NCBI GenBank assembly: GCA_031275035.1
Contig: JAISPH010000197.1
Coordinates: 1 to 15,197 of the forward strand
DNA length: 15,197 bases
Direction: 5' to 3'
From: Treponema sp.
Lineage (GTDB): Bacteria > Spirochaetota > Spirochaetia > Treponematales > Breznakiellaceae
Part shown: in pieces, positions 13,308 to 15,197 of the stretch
Layout of the letters: each line of letters starts with the position of its first letter
Position numbering within the stretch: position 1 is the stretch's first letter
Notes under the pieces: generated by a model
What the model was told of the DNA's origin: nothing
Databases searched by the model: none
What the model saw: only the letters and a program-made list of their open reading frames with translations
Program-made: the position numbers and the translations under genes

Positions 13308-14221
13308 ACCCGCTCCTGAGCCGGACGGTAAAGCCAGTACTGTTTGTTTCCGGCCGCAGACTCCGGGGTACAGAGATCCGTGATAAACTCGTCCACAGAA
13401 CCGCCGAGGTTGCCGGATATACCCAGGGAACCGGGGGGAACCGCCGATTCCAGGCTTACCGCCTGCTTGATAGTTTCATTTTTCAGGCGTTCCACCGGAT
13501 TGTCGTAGTAATAAACAGAGCCGGTATGAACGGCTATCCTGACCCGGATGGGCTTGTTCAGGGGATTCCTGAGCCGGTTATAGAAGTACAGTTCGTGGAG
13601 TATTTCCATGCCGGAAAAAACCGCATTTTGTTCCCTGCGGCCAAAGAGAAAAACCGCCAGCGCCCCGTCTCCCTCCCAGGACCAAAGCCGTCCCGCCCGG
13701 CCAATCACCGCCCTGCTGACAATGGAACGGAGGTCCCCGTAGGCCTTTTCGACGGACCCGGCGGGATTCTGCTTTACCAGGATGGAATTCCCCGCCACGT
13801 CCAGCCGGAGCACGGTCATGCGCCGCTCATCCCCGTTTTTCAGCCGCCCCCAGTTTTCGCTTATCCGCTCGTTCTGATTCTCGAAAAACTGGGAGCTTGC
13901 CTTGTCGTAAGCGTACCCCTCCTGAATCAGCCCCGCCACCACATCATTCAGGCCCCTCATGGCATAGCTGCGGCCCATATACCCTTCGTTCTCTACCTTG
14001 AGGAGCAGTTCCACAAAATCAATGAAATAACCGTCCTGAATCAGATCCGCCACAATACGCTGGGCGGCGTTTTGGTTTGAAATAGGCATGCCCTCGGTAA
14101 GCCCGGACCGGCGGTAGATATCATAACCCGGCGAAACCAATCCGGCAAAACGGATCATCACATCCACCGGCAGAGACTGCTGGAGGCATTTCCGGCAAAA
14201 ACTGGCGTTTTTTATTTTCAT
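13304..14221 (-). CDS. Class III nucleotidyl cyclase-domain protein
   Basis: A 305-residue protein, first gene of the cyclase-like pair. Residues about 133-270 match the class III adenylyl/guanylyl cyclase fold: VLRLDVAGNS with Asp141 where the first metal Asp sits, WEGDGALAVF with Asp185 at the second, and VRIAVHTGSVYY corresponding to the RxGIHxGxV strand. However the catalytic VNxAxRL motif reads TIKQAVSLE, so the Asn and Arg that stabilise the transition state are Lys and Ser, and it may be inactive or need a partner. The N-terminal 120 residues include CRKC (9-12) and a helical region and are not recognised. No membrane segments. The start has GAG 5 nt upstream. The stop overlaps the next start (ATGA), so the two proteins may work together, for instance as a heterodimer. 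Confidence 0.76.
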   Translation of the reverse strand: MKIKNASFCRKCLQQSLPVDVMIRFAGLVSPGYDIYRRSGLTEGMPISNQNAAQRIVADLIQDGYFIDFVELLLKVENEGYMGRSYAMRGLNDVVAGLIQEGYAYDKASSQFFENQNERISENWGRLKNGDERRMTVLRLDVAGNSILVKQNPAGSVEKAYGDLRSIVSRAVIGRAGRLWSWEGDGALAVFLFGRREQNAVFSGMEILHELYFYNRLRNPLNKPIRVRIAVHTGSVYYYDNPVERLKNETIKQAVSLESAVPPGSLGISGNLGGSVDEFITDLCTPESAAGNKQYWLYRPAQERV

Positions 14222-14400
14222 TGTACTCTAACAGATACATTTAATGGGAGAAAAAGTCTACCGGGCCGGAGGGGGGGAAGAAAGGGCGGGGTGTGAAGCG
14301 CGGAGAGAGCAGCGTGATGAAAGGTCCATCCGGGGGGCGGAATGGTCCGGACGCTCCAGCTTTTGAGCCGGGAACCGTTTACAACTCCCCGCCGCCAGCC

Positions 14401-14422
14401 ATATAGATGTAATTCGTCTAAT
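14401..14422. repeat. TATAGACG-type quasi-palindrome, unit 4
   Basis: ATATAGATG-TAATT-CGTCTAAT, a diverged member of the family at 893-1050. Confidence 0.6.
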
Positions 14423-14446
14423 CGGCCCTTTCCCGGAAATGAACCT

Positions 14447-14468
14447 CCCCGCCGCAGAGCGGACGGGG
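14447..14468. repeat. CCGCCGC-AGA hairpin, partial hairpin element
   Basis: CCCCGCCGC-AGA-GCGGACGGGG, a 9-bp stem with one bulged A, followed by TATCTTGTAAGCGTTGCCTTG. The hairpin matches the core of the 14525-14599 element, and the TGTAAGCGTTGC part recurs in the 15060-15132 element, so this looks like a fragment or recombinant of the same family. Confidence 0.6.
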
Positions 14469-14524
14469 TATCTTGTAAGCGTTGCCTTGATTACGAGGTT
14501 CGTTCTGCAAGGAAATTATTTACT

Positions 14525-14599
14525 GTGGGGTCTTACTGTCATTTTTTGTTGGTGTTACCAGTTTGAACCGCCGCAGAGCGGCGGGGTATTAGACCCCAC
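14525..14599 (+). repeat. 75-bp hairpin element, copy E1
   Basis: The ends GTGGGGTCTTAC (14525-14536) and GTATTAGACCCCAC (14586-14599) pair imperfectly as a long outer stem. The inside holds an AT-rich part, then GTTTGAACC, a perfect CCGCCGC-AGA-GCGGCGG hairpin (14568-14584) and GGTATTA. The order matches the element at 15060-15132 read on the minus strand. Confidence 0.65.
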
Positions 14600-14601
14600 T
14601 G

Positions 14602-14702
14602 CGAATAAAGCGAATGCACATTACATCCACCAGTCCCGCATATAGACGCAGTTCGTATATATCGCCGTCCCGCCGCTTATAGACGTATTGCGTATATATC
14701 CG
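14602..14702 (-). repeat. Inverted copy of the 895-1018 repeat mosaic, with palindrome units 5 and 6
   Basis: Contains the palindromes TATAGACG-CAGTT-CGTATATA (14641-14661) and TATAGACG-TATTG-CGTATATA (14678-14698). Read on the minus strand, 14660-14602 aligns to 895-950 with conserved blocks CGAACTGC, GGATGTAA, GCATTCG and TTTATT, and 14702-14675 aligns to 990-1018 with GATATATACGCAATACGT. Confidence 0.72.
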
Positions 14703-14744
14703 CACCAGACCCGCCGTCTTCACTCTCCTCGCTCTTTCCCCTTT

Positions 14745-15059
14745 TTAGAACCGGAAAAAGAGGCAGGTCATGTCGTCCCGCTGGGGGGTGTTTTTCCTGA
14801 AAGCGTCCAGGGCCGGAACCAGAAGGGCGTCAAGGTCTTTTCCCTCCCTCCGGCTTTGAAGAACAAGCTCGAGGAGCCGTTCATCGCCGAATTCTTCGCC
14901 GCCGGGGTTGTCCTGTTCGGTGATCCCGTCGGTGTATATGAGAAGCGCATCCCCCGGCTGTATGCCGAGCCGGAAAAGCGCCGGTTTTATATCCGGGTCA
15001 AGCCCGATGGGAAGGTTCACCCGGGTCTTCTCCAGGGCATGAAACGTTTTATTCGAAAG
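14745..15059 (-). pseudogene. 3' fragment of a SpoIIE/RsbU-type PP2C phosphatase gene
   Basis: About 105 codons of open frame. The sequence LPIGLDPD, DALLIYTDGITEQDN, EEFGDERLLELV and QRDDMTCLFFRF is the C-terminal half of a PP2C-type phosphatase domain of the SpoIIE/RsbU class, which dephosphorylates anti-anti-sigma factors or similar partners. The metal-binding Asp of YTDG and of DD are present. The N-terminal half, with the first metal Asp and any sensor domain, is missing: upstream the frame hits TAA (15068-15066) right inside the hairpin element that starts at 15060. A GTG at 15020 with a GGAG 10 nt upstream could start a short product, but half a PP2C domain is unlikely to be active. 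Confidence 0.72.
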
Positions 15060-15132
15060 TCTGGTTTAATACCCCGGAGCTTGCTCCGGCTCAAACAACG
15101 CAACGCTTACAGAAAATTGGTATTAAACCAGA
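15060..15132 (-). repeat. 73-bp hairpin element, copy E2
   Basis: Perfect 14-bp inverted ends TCTGGTTTAATACC (15060-15073) and GGTATTAAACCAGA (15119-15132). Inside is the perfect hairpin CCGGAGC-TT-GCTCCGG (15074-15089), then on the minus strand TGTAAGCGTTGCGTTGTTTG. It adjoins the truncated phosphatase gene exactly. The remaining 65 bases to the window end show no coding sequence that I can identify. Confidence 0.8.
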
Positions 15133-15197
15133 CGGTATAATAAACTTCCTATCGAACGAGCCTCCGTTCAGATCAACACAGCGTTTAAGATACCGCG

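Larger units (their letters stand above)
14222..14744. other. Non-coding repeat-rich interval
   Basis: No supported gene lies in these 523 bp. The first 180 bp are purine-rich and featureless to my reading. After 14400 the stretch is a mosaic of palindromic repeats listed separately: TAGACG-type palindromes, two CCGCCGC-AGA-GCGG hairpins and a 75-bp hairpin element. Confidence 0.7.

Overview
The window looks like a chromosomal segment of a spirochaete, most likely a fairly GC-rich Treponema of the insect-gut type. This is inferred from the gene mix (short ManC, a 445-residue AckA with a C-terminal tail, a DksA-type zinc protein, class III cyclase-like proteins, a lipoprotein) and from the abundance of small hairpin repeats. 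No marker in the window proves the genus.

Left edge (1-895). This part is visibly AT-rich and unlike the rest. It holds the start of an HxGH nucleotidyltransferase gene with a good promoter, a 217-bp structured spacer bounded by GCATAAC/GTTATGC that resembles an integron recombination site, the C-terminal relic of an ArsR-type regulator, one copy of a 118-bp hairpin repeat, and a relic of a DinB-family protein. All gene remnants point the same way (minus). This looks like a decayed cassette-type or otherwise acquired region.

Core (1172-8568). Mostly ordinary metabolism: aroE (minus), manC and ackA (plus, 18 bp apart), a DJ-1/PfpI protein (minus), a short ORF coupled to a PHP-family histidinol-phosphatase-like gene (plus), a DksA/TraR-type regulator (minus), a 500-bp gap filled with hairpins including a second copy of the 118-bp repeat, then a pentapeptide-repeat protein and a metallo-beta-lactamase-fold protein (plus).

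Right part (8549-14221). Mostly poorly known genes in three overlapping pairs, each joined by an ATGA stop/start overlap: an unknown protein plus a lipoprotein with an HExxH metallopeptidase motif; an unknown protein plus a YggU/DUF167 protein; and two class III nucleotidyl-cyclase-like proteins, at least one apparently degenerate. Three of these genes carry in-frame arrays of one 15-bp repeat, GGCAnGGAnGCCGCC, present in both orientations and read in different frames. This is the most striking feature of the window.

Right edge (14222-15197). A 520-bp non-coding stretch holds more palindromic repeats, some matching the 893-1050 region in inverted orientation, followed by the 3' end of a SpoIIE/RsbU-type phosphatase gene whose frame is cut exactly at the end of a 73-bp hairpin element.
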